This document shows, piece after piece, positions 45,474 to 53,068 of a DNA stretch of 64,000 nucleotides (within the stretch, counting starts at the first letter, position 1; each line of letters opens with the position of its first letter). The position numbers were made by a program, and so were the translations under genes. The notes below the pieces were generated by a model. It was not told where the DNA came from, made no database searches, and saw nothing but the letters and a program-made list of their open reading frames with translations. The stretch spans positions 45,003-109,002 of the forward strand of contig CAMDJV010000009.1 in assembly GCA_945901085.1 (NCBI GenBank), given 5' to 3'. Source of the stretch: Rhodovarius crocodyli (GTDB taxonomy: Bacteria > Pseudomonadota > Alphaproteobacteria > Acetobacterales > Acetobacteraceae).

Positions 45474-46055
45474 ATGGACGCTTTTTCGACCCTGACCTCG
45501 AACGCCGTGCCCTTCGCGCGCGACAATATCGACACCGACCAGATTCTGCCCGCGCGCTACCTCGCCCGCCCGCGCAACGACAATCACGGCGAATACCTGT
45601 TCCGTGACCTGCGGCAGGCGGCGGATTTCCCGCTGAACCGGCCGGAATGGCAGGCGGCGCGCATCGTGCTGGGCGGGCGCAATTTTGCCTGCGGCTCCTC
45701 GCGCGAAAACGCGGTCTGGGCGCTGTATGACCATGGCGTGCGGGCGGTGATCGCGCCCTCCTATGGCGATATCTTCGCCACCAATTCGGTGAAGAACGGG
45801 CTGCTGCCCGTGGTGCTGCCCGAGGCGGTGGTGCAGAGCCTGATTGCCGCCACCGAGGCCGACCCGAATGCGCAGATCACCGTGGACCTGCCCAGCCAGA
45901 CTGTGACCGGCCCGGATGGCGCCGTGCATCATTTCGAGATTGACCCCTTCAACAAGCGCTGCCTGCTGGAAGCGTTGGATGAACTGGCCTTTACCCTGAC
46001 CCATGCCGAAGATATCGCCGCATTCGAACGGCGTATCGGGCGGGAAAATTTTTAA
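45474..46055 (+). CDS. leuD: aconitase-family hydro-lyase small subunit (3-isopropylmalate dehydratase-like)
   Basis: A 193-aa swivel domain that pairs with the large subunit at 44063. It has NIDTDQILPARYL near the N-terminus, then FACGSSRENAVWAL and VIAPSYGDIFATNSVKNGLLPV, all standard for LeuD. It begins four bases after the leuC-like stop. The C-terminus is a few residues shorter than E. coli LeuD. A Bug receptor follows with its own good ribosome site. Confidence 0.87.
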   Translation: MDAFSTLTSNAVPFARDNIDTDQILPARYLARPRNDNHGEYLFRDLRQAADFPLNRPEWQAARIVLGGRNFACGSSRENAVWALYDHGVRAVIAPSYGDIFATNSVKNGLLPVVLPEAVVQSLIAATEADPNAQITVDLPSQTVTGPDGAVHHFEIDPFNKRCLLEALDELAFTLTHAEDIAAFERRIGRENF

Positions 46056-46069
46056 CCGGAGGAACGAAG

Positions 46070-47032
46070 ATGCGGATATCGAGAAGAGCATTCCTGGCCG
46101 CGCCGCTGCTCGCGGCCCCGGCGCTGGGGCAAAGCGAATGGCCCAATCGCCCAATTCGCTGGATCGTGGCCTTTGCTGCCGGCGGCGCGGCCGATACTGC
46201 CGCGCGGTCGATCGCCGCCGATATGCAGGAGGCGCTGGGCCAGAACATCGTCATTGAGAACCGCACCGGCGGCAATGCCGTGGTCGCGGCCTCGGCCACG
46301 CTGCAATCGCCCGCTGATGGCTATACCTTCCTGGTCGATGCGGCGAACCAACTGACCAACCCGCTGCTGATGCGCGACCTTCCCTTCGACTATCTCACCG
46401 CGTTTAGGCCGGTCACCCAGATCAGTTCCTTCCCGCAGGTGATCGCGGTGAAGCAGGATTTTCCGGCGCGCAACCTGGCGGAATTCGTGGCCCATGCCCG
46501 CGCCCATCCGGGTACCATCAGCGTGGGCACACCGCCGGCGGCGGGGATGGCGCATATCGCTCTTGCCGCCTTTGAGAAGGCAGCGGGCATTCGCCTGGTG
46601 CATGCCGCCTATCGCGGCGGTGCGGATGCGGCGCGGGACATCATGTCGGGCAGCATTGATGCGGTGCTGATCACCACCTCATCGGTCCGCCCTCCGGTGG
46701 GGGCTGGCAAGGCCAGGATATTGGCGGTGACCAGCCTGGCCCGCATTCCCTCGCTGCCCGATGTGCCGACCATCGCCGAATTGGGCTATCCTGGCTTCGA
46801 TGTGAATGACTGGAACGGGCTTTTCGCCGCCCAGGCCGTGCCCGCGCCCATCGTGGCCCGGATGGCGGCGGTGGCTGCGGTCTCGGCCCGCTCGGCCGCG
46901 GTGCGGGCTCGGATGGACCCGGCGGGTGCCATCATGATCGGCAATTCACCGCAGGAATTCGCCAATTGGCTGACGGCGCAGCGCAGTAATGCCGCTGAGG
47001 TGATCCGCAGCGCCGGCATTACGCTGGGCTAG
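46070..47032 (+). CDS. Bug/TctC-family substrate-binding protein
   Basis: A 320-aa periplasmic receptor. It has a signal peptide with a twin-arginine-like start (RISRRAFLAAPLLAAPALG), then IRWIVAFAAGGAADTAARS, ENRTGGNAVVAASATLQ and ISVGTPPAAGMAHIALAA, the Bug pattern. The ribosome site CGGAGGA precedes the ATG. It is the third orphan Bug receptor in the window. Its TAG stop is the first part of a palindromic repeat (47029-47077). Confidence 0.88.
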   Translation: MRISRRAFLAAPLLAAPALGQSEWPNRPIRWIVAFAAGGAADTAARSIAADMQEALGQNIVIENRTGGNAVVAASATLQSPADGYTFLVDAANQLTNPLLMRDLPFDYLTAFRPVTQISSFPQVIAVKQDFPARNLAEFVAHARAHPGTISVGTPPAAGMAHIALAAFEKAAGIRLVHAAYRGGADAARDIMSGSIDAVLITTSSVRPPVGAGKARILAVTSLARIPSLPDVPTIAELGYPGFDVNDWNGLFAAQAVPAPIVARMAAVAAVSARSAAVRARMDPAGAIMIGNSPQEFANWLTAQRSNAAEVIRSAGITLG

Positions 47033-47077
47033 AGCATGATCCGTTCAAACGGAATCGTTTGAGTGGATAAACATGCT
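47029..47077. repeat. palindromic repeat at left edge of AT-rich region
   Basis: From CTAGAGCAT the sequence forms an imperfect hairpin: AGCATG...TCAAACG, a GAAT loop, then CGTTTGA...CATGCT. It resembles dispersed palindromic repeats I know from alphaproteobacterial genomes. The same nine-base end occurs inverted at 48338-48346. Confidence 0.6.
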
Positions 47078-47438
47078 GGCCATGGCGGCGATATTGGCGG
47101 TAAGCGGCCCGGCGCGTGTGGGCCGCAGGCAATACTCGTTGCTGTATATCCGTCATGTGTGGACGAAATATGTGCTGTCGAAACCGAAGACGGTCAGCTT
47201 GCCCCGAGATTATGTTGTCGCCGGTTGCGCCTAGCCTTGGGAGATCGCGGTTCGCGACGGATATTTCATTTTATAAAATTGATTATGGATTTAAAATAGA
47301 CTTCGATGATTTTGGCCATTATATGATATATAAATTTATTTTAGAAATTTTATATTCATCTCGTTTTATCTTGTAATTTTTCTCGATTTGATTTGGGATA
47401 GGGCATTTTCTATTATTTAGTTCATTAGGATTTTCGAA
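47078..47438. other. gene-free AT-rich leader
   Basis: A 361-base stretch without a convincing gene. GC content falls sharply after about 47230, unlike the rest of the window. It presumably holds the promoter of the orphan gene at 47439, but no single -35/-10 pair stands out. Short open frames here have no family features. Confidence 0.6.
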
Positions 47439-48143
47439 ATGTCTTTGCCCCCACCCCAAACCCTCGACGCGATCGCTAAAGTGATAGGAGATCTCGGAAA
47501 TGAATTAAACGCCCCAGACTTTAATTTATTCGATAAATTATACCTTTCAATGACAAAAGTCCTAAAAGGGCTCGTTGCAACTGGAGTTGATAAGGGGCTT
47601 CAGATAGGTACGACTGCACTTGTCGCTCCCGGTTCTGGTGTGACTGTTGGTGTCGGCATGGCGTCGTTGACAATGTTCACTGTCGGGGCCGCCCTGGCGC
47701 CCTGGATAGGCGCCGCTACGATTGCCTATCAAGCTGATGGAATATTTGCGTTAATTGATCTCAAAAATCAGAGCAACCCCGGCGGGCGAGGGCGCTATGC
47801 CTGCAGTTGTCGGAAATGTGCTGAAGGACTACAATATATTATCGATAAAAAAGAGACAAAAGTTGCTATTGTGGCAGTATCTATTTTTACGGCCGGCGTT
47901 CCAGCATTAATTGCTGGGATGAATTCTTTTTGGAAAAAATTCCAAAAAGGTCGACCTAAGGAAATGTATTCAAAACAATTTTGTGAGTCGGCGCGCGGTG
48001 GATGTAAAACTGCTATCGCAACCATCATGATGTTGAGTGGAACATGGCCAAGTGACAAGCCACCCAGCCTAGAATTGATGTCGGAGACGGTATGCATCAT
48101 TATGGCGAATAATGGCTGGGAAAGATTAAAGGCGCATTGGTGA
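47439..48143 (+). CDS. orphan membrane-associated protein, AT-rich, unknown function
   Basis: I do not recognise this 234-aa protein. It has a proline-rich start (SLPPPQ), no signal peptide, a long Gly/Ala-rich hydrophobic region (about 56-98), a second at 142-162 and a weaker one at 191-201. Cysteines occur as C122-x-C124-x2-C127, then C182-x6-C189 and C219, which could bind metal or form disulfides. AGGA lies a few bases before the ATG. GC and codon use are far below the neighbours, so the gene is probably acquired. Membrane-active effector is one guess among several. Confidence 0.6.
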   Translation: MSLPPPQTLDAIAKVIGDLGNELNAPDFNLFDKLYLSMTKVLKGLVATGVDKGLQIGTTALVAPGSGVTVGVGMASLTMFTVGAALAPWIGAATIAYQADGIFALIDLKNQSNPGGRGRYACSCRKCAEGLQYIIDKKETKVAIVAVSIFTAGVPALIAGMNSFWKKFQKGRPKEMYSKQFCESARGGCKTAIATIMMLSGTWPSDKPPSLELMSETVCIIMANNGWERLKAHW

Positions 48144-48187
48144 TGGCGTTCAGGCGCTGAGGCGCCAATGATCTGCGGCGCAACGGC

Positions 48188-48226
48188 CCCAAGCCCATTT
48201 TCCACCTGGGCTTGGGCGCTCTTTTC
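48188..48226 (+). terminator. rho-independent terminator of the orphan gene
   Basis: CCCAAGCCCA and TGGGCTTGGG form a perfect 10-bp stem with a nine-base loop, followed by GCGCTCTTTTCT. It lies 45 bases after the stop codon of the orphan gene and marks the end of its transcript. Confidence 0.72.
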
Positions 48227-48307
48227 TGAAATGGCCGGCTGGTGCGGTTGCTGCCGCTGCTGACCCGGGCGGTTGCCAAAAGCCATTTCCCCGAAAGCAA
48301 AGACGGC

Positions 48308-48346
48308 AGGCGCCTTGCGCAGCCGCAAGGCTTGAAAATGCTCTAG
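48308..48346. repeat. palindromic repeat at right edge of AT-rich region
   Basis: Read leftward from 48346 it begins CTAGAGCATTTTCAAGCC and continues into a CCTTGCG/CGCAAGG hairpin. This matches a dispersed alphaproteobacterial intergenic repeat type as I remember it. Its first nine bases are the inverted copy of those at 47029. Confidence 0.55.
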
Positions 48347-48396
48347 ATGTTCATCGGCCCCATCGAAGGGCCGGGCCAGAAGCTGGCCGCTACGGC

Positions 48397-48813
48397 TTAT
48401 AGCGGGACGCAGCGCACCACATTCTCATGGCCATGGGCCAGGGTGGCCATCGTGCCATCTGGGCAGGATGTCTGGTTGCCGGCGGCCGGCATCAAGCCGC
48501 CGCTCCAGCGCATGGCCACCTGGCGGGTGCCGCCGCAAACCCGATGGCCATTGGAGACGGTGCAGGCTGCTGTCACGCGGGTGGTGGTGCCGCGCTGTTG
48601 GGTGGAGGCGAGGTTGGCACGGTGATAAGGCGCCGATGGCTGCCTGGCCACGCGCGGCGCGATGGTGGGGGCGGCGGGCCGGGTGGCAGCAACAGGTGCC
48701 GAGGCAGCCGAGCGGGGCTGATTGCGCAGAGCGCTTTGGTCGTTGCGCGCGGCCTCGGCCGGCGCGGCCATGAGCAAGCCCAGGGCAAGAATCGACATCA
48801 CTCCGTAACGCAT
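48397..48813 (-). CDS. small secreted protein of unknown function
   Basis: A 138-aa product with a signal peptide (SILALGLLMAAPAEA, cleavage after AEA) and then an Ala/Pro/Arg-rich, probably unfolded stretch to about residue 80. A C-terminal part has four Cys residues in two close pairs (C-x8-C and C-x17-C spacing), suggesting disulfides in the periplasm. I do not recognise the family. It has normal high GC, unlike the gene to its left, and a weak ribosome site. A second Met at residue 6 is an alternative start. Confidence 0.6.
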   Translation of the reverse strand: MRYGVMSILALGLLMAAPAEAARNDQSALRNQPRSAASAPVAATRPAAPTIAPRVARQPSAPYHRANLASTQQRGTTTRVTAACTVSNGHRVCGGTRQVAMRWSGGLMPAAGNQTSCPDGTMATLAHGHENVVRCVPL

Positions 48814-49135
48814 ATGACCCCCGTTAGATGTCCGTTAAGTTTGTTTCGCCATATTTCGGAGGGTGTGGCAAGCCTTGATGTGTCTGGGCAGGTTTAATCT
48901 GGCCGGTCCAAGCGCCTCGCCTGGGTGGCGGGCCTGGTGCCGCCTCTGCGCCCGGTGCAGCCCGGGCGAGATCGCCTTAACCGGCATTTTCGGTCAATGG
49001 GTGCATCGGCCGTGGCTGAAGCATTGCCCAAAAACCGACCCCTAACCGGCGCTGGACCACGCTGCGTTCACTGCGCGAGGTCCAGCCATTGCTGCGGGAA
49101 TGATTGAGCGTTTTCGGCCAATCCGCCTCTACGGA
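48814..49135. other. gene-free stretch upstream of the small secreted protein
   Basis: A 322-base gap between the secreted protein start and the ampG stop. I see no tRNA, no family-supported open frame and no clear terminator here. Short open frames are arginine/proline-rich shadows. Confidence 0.6.
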
Positions 49136-50401
49136 TCATGCTCTGGCGGGGCCTAGCGCCTCTGCCGGCATTCGCCGGAGCAGCCATAGCATCATGGCCA
49201 GCGCCGGCAGCGCCGCCAGCGTGGTCAGCACAAAGAACCACCCCCATCCCAGCCCCGCCGCCAAAAGCCCCGAGCTGCCCCCCAGGGTGCGCAGCGGCAC
49301 CGAGGCCAGTGAGGAGAGCAGGGCATATTGCGTCGCGGTGAAATTGCGCGCCGTCAGGCTTGAGAGGTAGGTCAGGAAAGCCGCATCGGCCAGGCCATCG
49401 GTGAAATTCTCCACCCCCACCTGCAAGGTCAGCATCGGCAGTGAACCGGGGAATTGCAGCAGCAGCAGGTACATTAGGTTGGAGAGCATCTGCGTCAGCC
49501 CTGTCAGCACCAGGGCCCGGCCGGTGCCGATGCGCGCCACCAGCCAGCCCCCCGCCAAAGCGCCCGCCAGCACCGCGAAGAGCCCGAAGCCGCCGGAAAT
49601 TCCGCCCACCACCTCGCGGGAAAAGCCCAGCTCGCGATAGAAGGGCGCCGTCATGATGCCGGCCAGCGCCTCGCCGAGTTTGAACAAGGCGATGAAAGCC
49701 AAGATGGTGGCCCAATGCGGCCGGCGCAGGAGGTCGGCAAAGGGCTCCACCACGCCTTCGCGCAGCCTGGCCGCCCAGCCGCGCGGCGGCGTTTGGGCCC
49801 GCTGCAGCTCCGGCCCCAGGGCCACCGCCAGCAGCCCTAAGCTCAGCAGCGCGGCGCAATAGGCAAACATCCCGCCCCAGCCCAGCACCCCCACCAGCGA
49901 AAGCCCACCCGCATTGGCCGCCAGCAGCGCGCCGCGATAGCCCCAGACATAGGCCGCCAGGCCGAAGCCCTGCTCATTCTCCGCCAGGATTTCGATGCGA
50001 TAGGCATCCACCACAATATCCTGGCTGGCGGAAAGGAAGGCCACCAGCACGGCGATCGCCACCACGGCCTGCGGCGCCACCGCCGGGTCGAACCACCCCA
50101 GCGCCAGAATGGCCAGCATCAGCGCCGGAATGATCGTGGCCAGCCAGCCGCGCCTATGGCCCAGCCCCGCCAGAACCGGCGGCCGCAACTGGTCCAGCAG
50201 CGGCGACCAGAGGAATTTGAAGGAGTAGGAGAGCCCAATCCAGGCGGTGAAGCCAATGGCGGCAAGGGAAATCCCGCTCTCGGAAAACCATTGCCGGAGG
50301 ACAAAGCCGGTCAAGGGTAATGGCACGCCGGCGGAAAACCCCAGCAGCAACAGCACGAAAAAACGTCGGTCACGCCAGAGCGGCGGGCGGGCATGGGTCA
50401 T
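49136..50401 (-). CDS. ampG: AmpG-like muropeptide transporter (MFS)
   Basis: A 421-aa inner membrane permease with about twelve helices, including SYSFKFLWSPLLDQL after the first pair and FLSASQDIVVDAYRIEIL in the middle, both typical of AmpG. AmpG brings anhydro-muropeptides released from the cell wall back into the cytoplasm for recycling and, in some species, beta-lactamase signalling. No ampD, nagZ or ampR is visible nearby. It lies 40 bases after the HldE-like gene on the same strand. Confidence 0.88.
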   Translation of the reverse strand: MTHARPPLWRDRRFFVLLLLGFSAGVPLPLTGFVLRQWFSESGISLAAIGFTAWIGLSYSFKFLWSPLLDQLRPPVLAGLGHRRGWLATIIPALMLAILALGWFDPAVAPQAVVAIAVLVAFLSASQDIVVDAYRIEILAENEQGFGLAAYVWGYRGALLAANAGGLSLVGVLGWGGMFAYCAALLSLGLLAVALGPELQRAQTPPRGWAARLREGVVEPFADLLRRPHWATILAFIALFKLGEALAGIMTAPFYRELGFSREVVGGISGGFGLFAVLAGALAGGWLVARIGTGRALVLTGLTQMLSNLMYLLLLQFPGSLPMLTLQVGVENFTDGLADAAFLTYLSSLTARNFTATQYALLSSLASVPLRTLGGSSGLLAAGLGWGWFFVLTTLAALPALAMMLWLLRRMPAEALGPARA

Positions 50402-50441
50402 GGCCGCGGCGTATCAGCCCCGGTGCCGCCGCGTCCAGGCC

Positions 50442-51836
50442 TTATGCTGCCTGCGGGTGCTCAGGCCGGCACAGCCTGCCGCCCCATTCCGCCAGCAGGT
50501 TCTCGTCATCAAGGCCGAGCGGTACGGCGGCCGGCCCATGCACCAGGATATCCGGGCGGAACAGGCGAAGCAGCGCCTCATTGCTCTGGCCGGTGCATTC
50601 GGCCAGCAGGTCCACCATTGGCCAATCGGCCATGTTTATCCCGCCGCCGCCGCCCACCGCCACGAGAAGCCTGTCACACCAGCCGCGGGCCTCTTCCATC
50701 AGGGCGGAGCTCCAGGCCTCGCCGCCGCCTTCGCTCAGATGCAATAGGCCGATGCGCCAGCCGCGATGCCGCCAGCGCTCCACCATCTCGGCCGCATAGG
50801 CCACCGTCACCATCTTACGCTTGGCGTTCAGCCCCGGTGTCATCGCCTCGATCAGCTCATCATCCCGCACCACGGCGATGCCGGCCTTGCGGGTAACGAT
50901 GGTGATGGCCACCGCGGCCAGCTCCGCCGCCGTGACCAATTTCAGCCCCGCGGCCAGGCTGGCGGCCAGCACGGCCACCACGGCATCTGAGGCGCCGGCG
51001 GGGTCGTGCTGGTCGGAGGCTTCGGCGCGCAGATGGAGCACCTCGTCCTGGCCATGCACCAAGGTCAGCCCATCAGGGCCGCGTGGCACCAGCACGGCGC
51101 CCAGTTTGTATGCGTGTTTGAGGGCAATGCAGGCCGCGGCCAATTCGGCCTCGGTGCCGACTGGCAGGCCGGTGGCGGTGGCCAGGGCCTCGGCCTCCGG
51201 CACGATGAGGTCCGCGCCGGTGAAGCGGGCGAGTTCGCCGCCCTTGGGCTCCACCACGACAGGCCGCCCTGCGGTGCGGGCGGCGGCGATGATGCGCGCC
51301 GCCACGTCACCGGAGAGCACGCCTTTTTGATAATCGCTCAACACCACGACGGAGGTGGCGGCCACGGCATCGGTGGCAATGCGCACCAGGCGGTCGGCCA
51401 AGCGGGGATGGATGGGGCTGGCCTGCTCATGATCGGCGCGCATCAGGTGCTGGCCGCTGGCCACGAAGCGGGTCTTTGTGGTTGTGGCGCGGCCGCCCTG
51501 CACCAGCAGCCAGGGCTCAACCCGCGGCTGGCCGCCGATCAGGCCGGTGAGGTCGCTGCCCGGCTGGTCATCGCCCACCACCGAGACGAAGGCCACGGCC
51601 GCCCCCAGCGCTGTGAGGTTGCGCACCACATTGCCGGCGCCACCGGGCAGGGCCAATTCGCGCTCCACCGCCAGAACCGGCACCGGCGCCTCGGGGCTGA
51701 CGCGGCTGACGCGGCCATAGACATAGCGGTCGAGCATCACATCGCCCACCACCAGGACGGTGCCGCGGCGCAGCTGGCGCACGGCTGCCACGAGGCTATT
51801 GGCGGATTTGGCTGAAGAGGCTGCGCTTTTTGGCAT
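50442..51836 (-). CDS. HldE-like protein: diverged heptose kinase with degenerate nucleotidyltransferase domain
   Basis: A 464-aa two-domain protein matching HldE/RfaE, which makes ADP-heptose for LPS core. The kinase part is recognisable: GDVMLDRYVYGRVSRVSPEAP, ALPGGAGNVVRNL and LSDYQKGVLS. However, the usual DPKG reads EPKG (196-199), TPN reads VPE (212-214) and GAGD reads GASD (281-284). The second domain keeps VERWRHRGWRIG and FRPDILVHG but has lost the HxGH nucleotide motif (about 364-372 reads LLHLSEGGG), the RPVN/EDTP stretch and the STT tail. It may be kinase-only, or a recycled relic. Confidence 0.78.
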   Translation of the reverse strand: MPKSAASSAKSANSLVAAVRQLRRGTVLVVGDVMLDRYVYGRVSRVSPEAPVPVLAVERELALPGGAGNVVRNLTALGAAVAFVSVVGDDQPGSDLTGLIGGQPRVEPWLLVQGGRATTTKTRFVASGQHLMRADHEQASPIHPRLADRLVRIATDAVAATSVVVLSDYQKGVLSGDVAARIIAAARTAGRPVVVEPKGGELARFTGADLIVPEAEALATATGLPVGTEAELAAACIALKHAYKLGAVLVPRGPDGLTLVHGQDEVLHLRAEASDQHDPAGASDAVVAVLAASLAAGLKLVTAAELAAVAITIVTRKAGIAVVRDDELIEAMTPGLNAKRKMVTVAYAAEMVERWRHRGWRIGLLHLSEGGGEAWSSALMEEARGWCDRLLVAVGGGGGINMADWPMVDLLAECTGQSNEALLRLFRPDILVHGPAAVPLGLDDENLLAEWGGRLCRPEHPQAA

Positions 51837-52006
51837 CAGGTCTTTCTTTACGGCGGCCCTGTCACCGCAGGGACATATAAAAACATGACAATGGAAAGAA
51901 GGCCAGAGGAAGGCGGGCTGCTGCGGCATCTGCATCTACCATCCCGGCGAGGAAGCATCGCTTAACCTTTGCGCGCGCATGGTGGCGGGCAGAGATCGGA
52001 ACCGTG

Positions 52007-53068
52007 ATGCAGCCCAACCAGCAGCAGCCCCCCCAGCCCCAGTCCGCTATCTGGGCGAACAGGCCCGTCGCACCAGGCGGGCAAGCCATGCCGGCGGGAG
52101 GCCAGGCGGCGCCGGCCCCCCGGCGCTCGGCCGCGCTGAGTGAGGCGTTGCGGCGGTGCCAAACCGATGGATCGGCGGGGCTCATGGTCGGGTGGGCGGA
52201 ATGGCCGCAGATGGCCGCCAGCCTGCTGGAGGATGTGGCCCAGGCCACTGCTGGCCTGGTCTGGCGCCCACGCCAAGGCGGGTTTTGGCTGTTGGGCACC
52301 ACGGCCGGCGCCGCTCGCGATACCCTGGCGCTGTTCGAGAGTATGGGCTGGCCCGCCCGGCTATTGCTCTTCCCGGCCGATATTGCCGTGCTGGAGGCTG
52401 CGCTTGCGGGGGATGCGGCGCCCTCTGCGCTGCCTGCCGCCGCCACGCCCGGGCTGATCGGCATCGAGGAGCGCGCAGAAGGGATGCCTGCCGGAACTGG
52501 CCAAAGCCTGGCCACGATATGGCGATGGCAGGCAGGCTCACCCAAACTCCTGGCGCAGCGCTGGATGGTTGAAGCCGAGGCTCTGCCCACCCCGCCGGGG
52601 CGCGACTGGGCAGGCCATGCCCATGGTCTGCTGGCGTCACGGCTGCTGGAGCAGGCGGCGCGCCTGGGTTGGCCTGCGGCGCGCAAGCACAAATGGCCGC
52701 TGCTGCTGGATATGCCATGGATGCCCCCGCCCAGGAGCCTGCCCGCGCCACCGCCGGGGGTGTGGCCGGGCGGGTGTGGCCATGCCCTTGTCCTGCCGCT
52801 GCCCGCCGCGGCCGAGGCGGGGGCATGGGCAGCCCTCGCAGCCGCCCATGGCTGGCAATTGGCCTGGGCTGGGCTGACGCCGGCTTTGGCCCATCTCGCC
52901 ACGCCGCAACGCCTGCCGGGCCGGCTTTTCTTTGCCGAGTATAACCCGCTCGTGGCCAGTGCGGCCTGGCCAGCGCCGGAATGCCTGGTGCTGCAGGGCG
53001 GCGAGGGGCGCGAAGCACTGGATTTCGCCGCGAAACACGGCAGCAGCCTTTGCAGCAGGGTTTGCTGA
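52007..53068 (+). CDS. unknown protein, possibly a decayed EAL-type domain protein (first of a pair)
   Basis: A 353-aa protein with a Gln/Pro/Ala-rich N-terminal 45 residues and no signal peptide. The body has no motif I can name with certainty. The C-terminal third, a GWQLAWAGL strand, PGRLFFAEYNPL and LVLQGGEGREALDFAAKHG, parallels the second half of EAL-type phosphodiesterase barrels, but every metal-binding residue is missing. A GTG three bases upstream (52004) is an alternative start. Its TGA overlaps the next ATG, so it is made together with the following protein. Divergent from the HldE-like gene. Confidence 0.55.
   Translation: MQPNQQQPPQPQSAIWANRPVAPGGQAMPAGGQAAPAPRRSAALSEALRRCQTDGSAGLMVGWAEWPQMAASLLEDVAQATAGLVWRPRQGGFWLLGTTAGAARDTLALFESMGWPARLLLFPADIAVLEAALAGDAAPSALPAAATPGLIGIEERAEGMPAGTGQSLATIWRWQAGSPKLLAQRWMVEAEALPTPPGRDWAGHAHGLLASRLLEQAARLGWPAARKHKWPLLLDMPWMPPPRSLPAPPPGVWPGGCGHALVLPLPAAAEAGAWAALAAAHGWQLAWAGLTPALAHLATPQRLPGRLFFAEYNPLVASAAWPAPECLVLQGGEGREALDFAAKHGSSLCSRVC

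Noticed and set aside
47063..47376. Small open frames in the AT-rich leader before the orphan gene
   Set aside because: No ribosome site, no family features; chance frames in AT-rich DNA.
47795..48328. Leftward 177-codon frame overlapping the orphan gene
   Set aside because: It runs through the terminator and opposite the better supported rightward gene.
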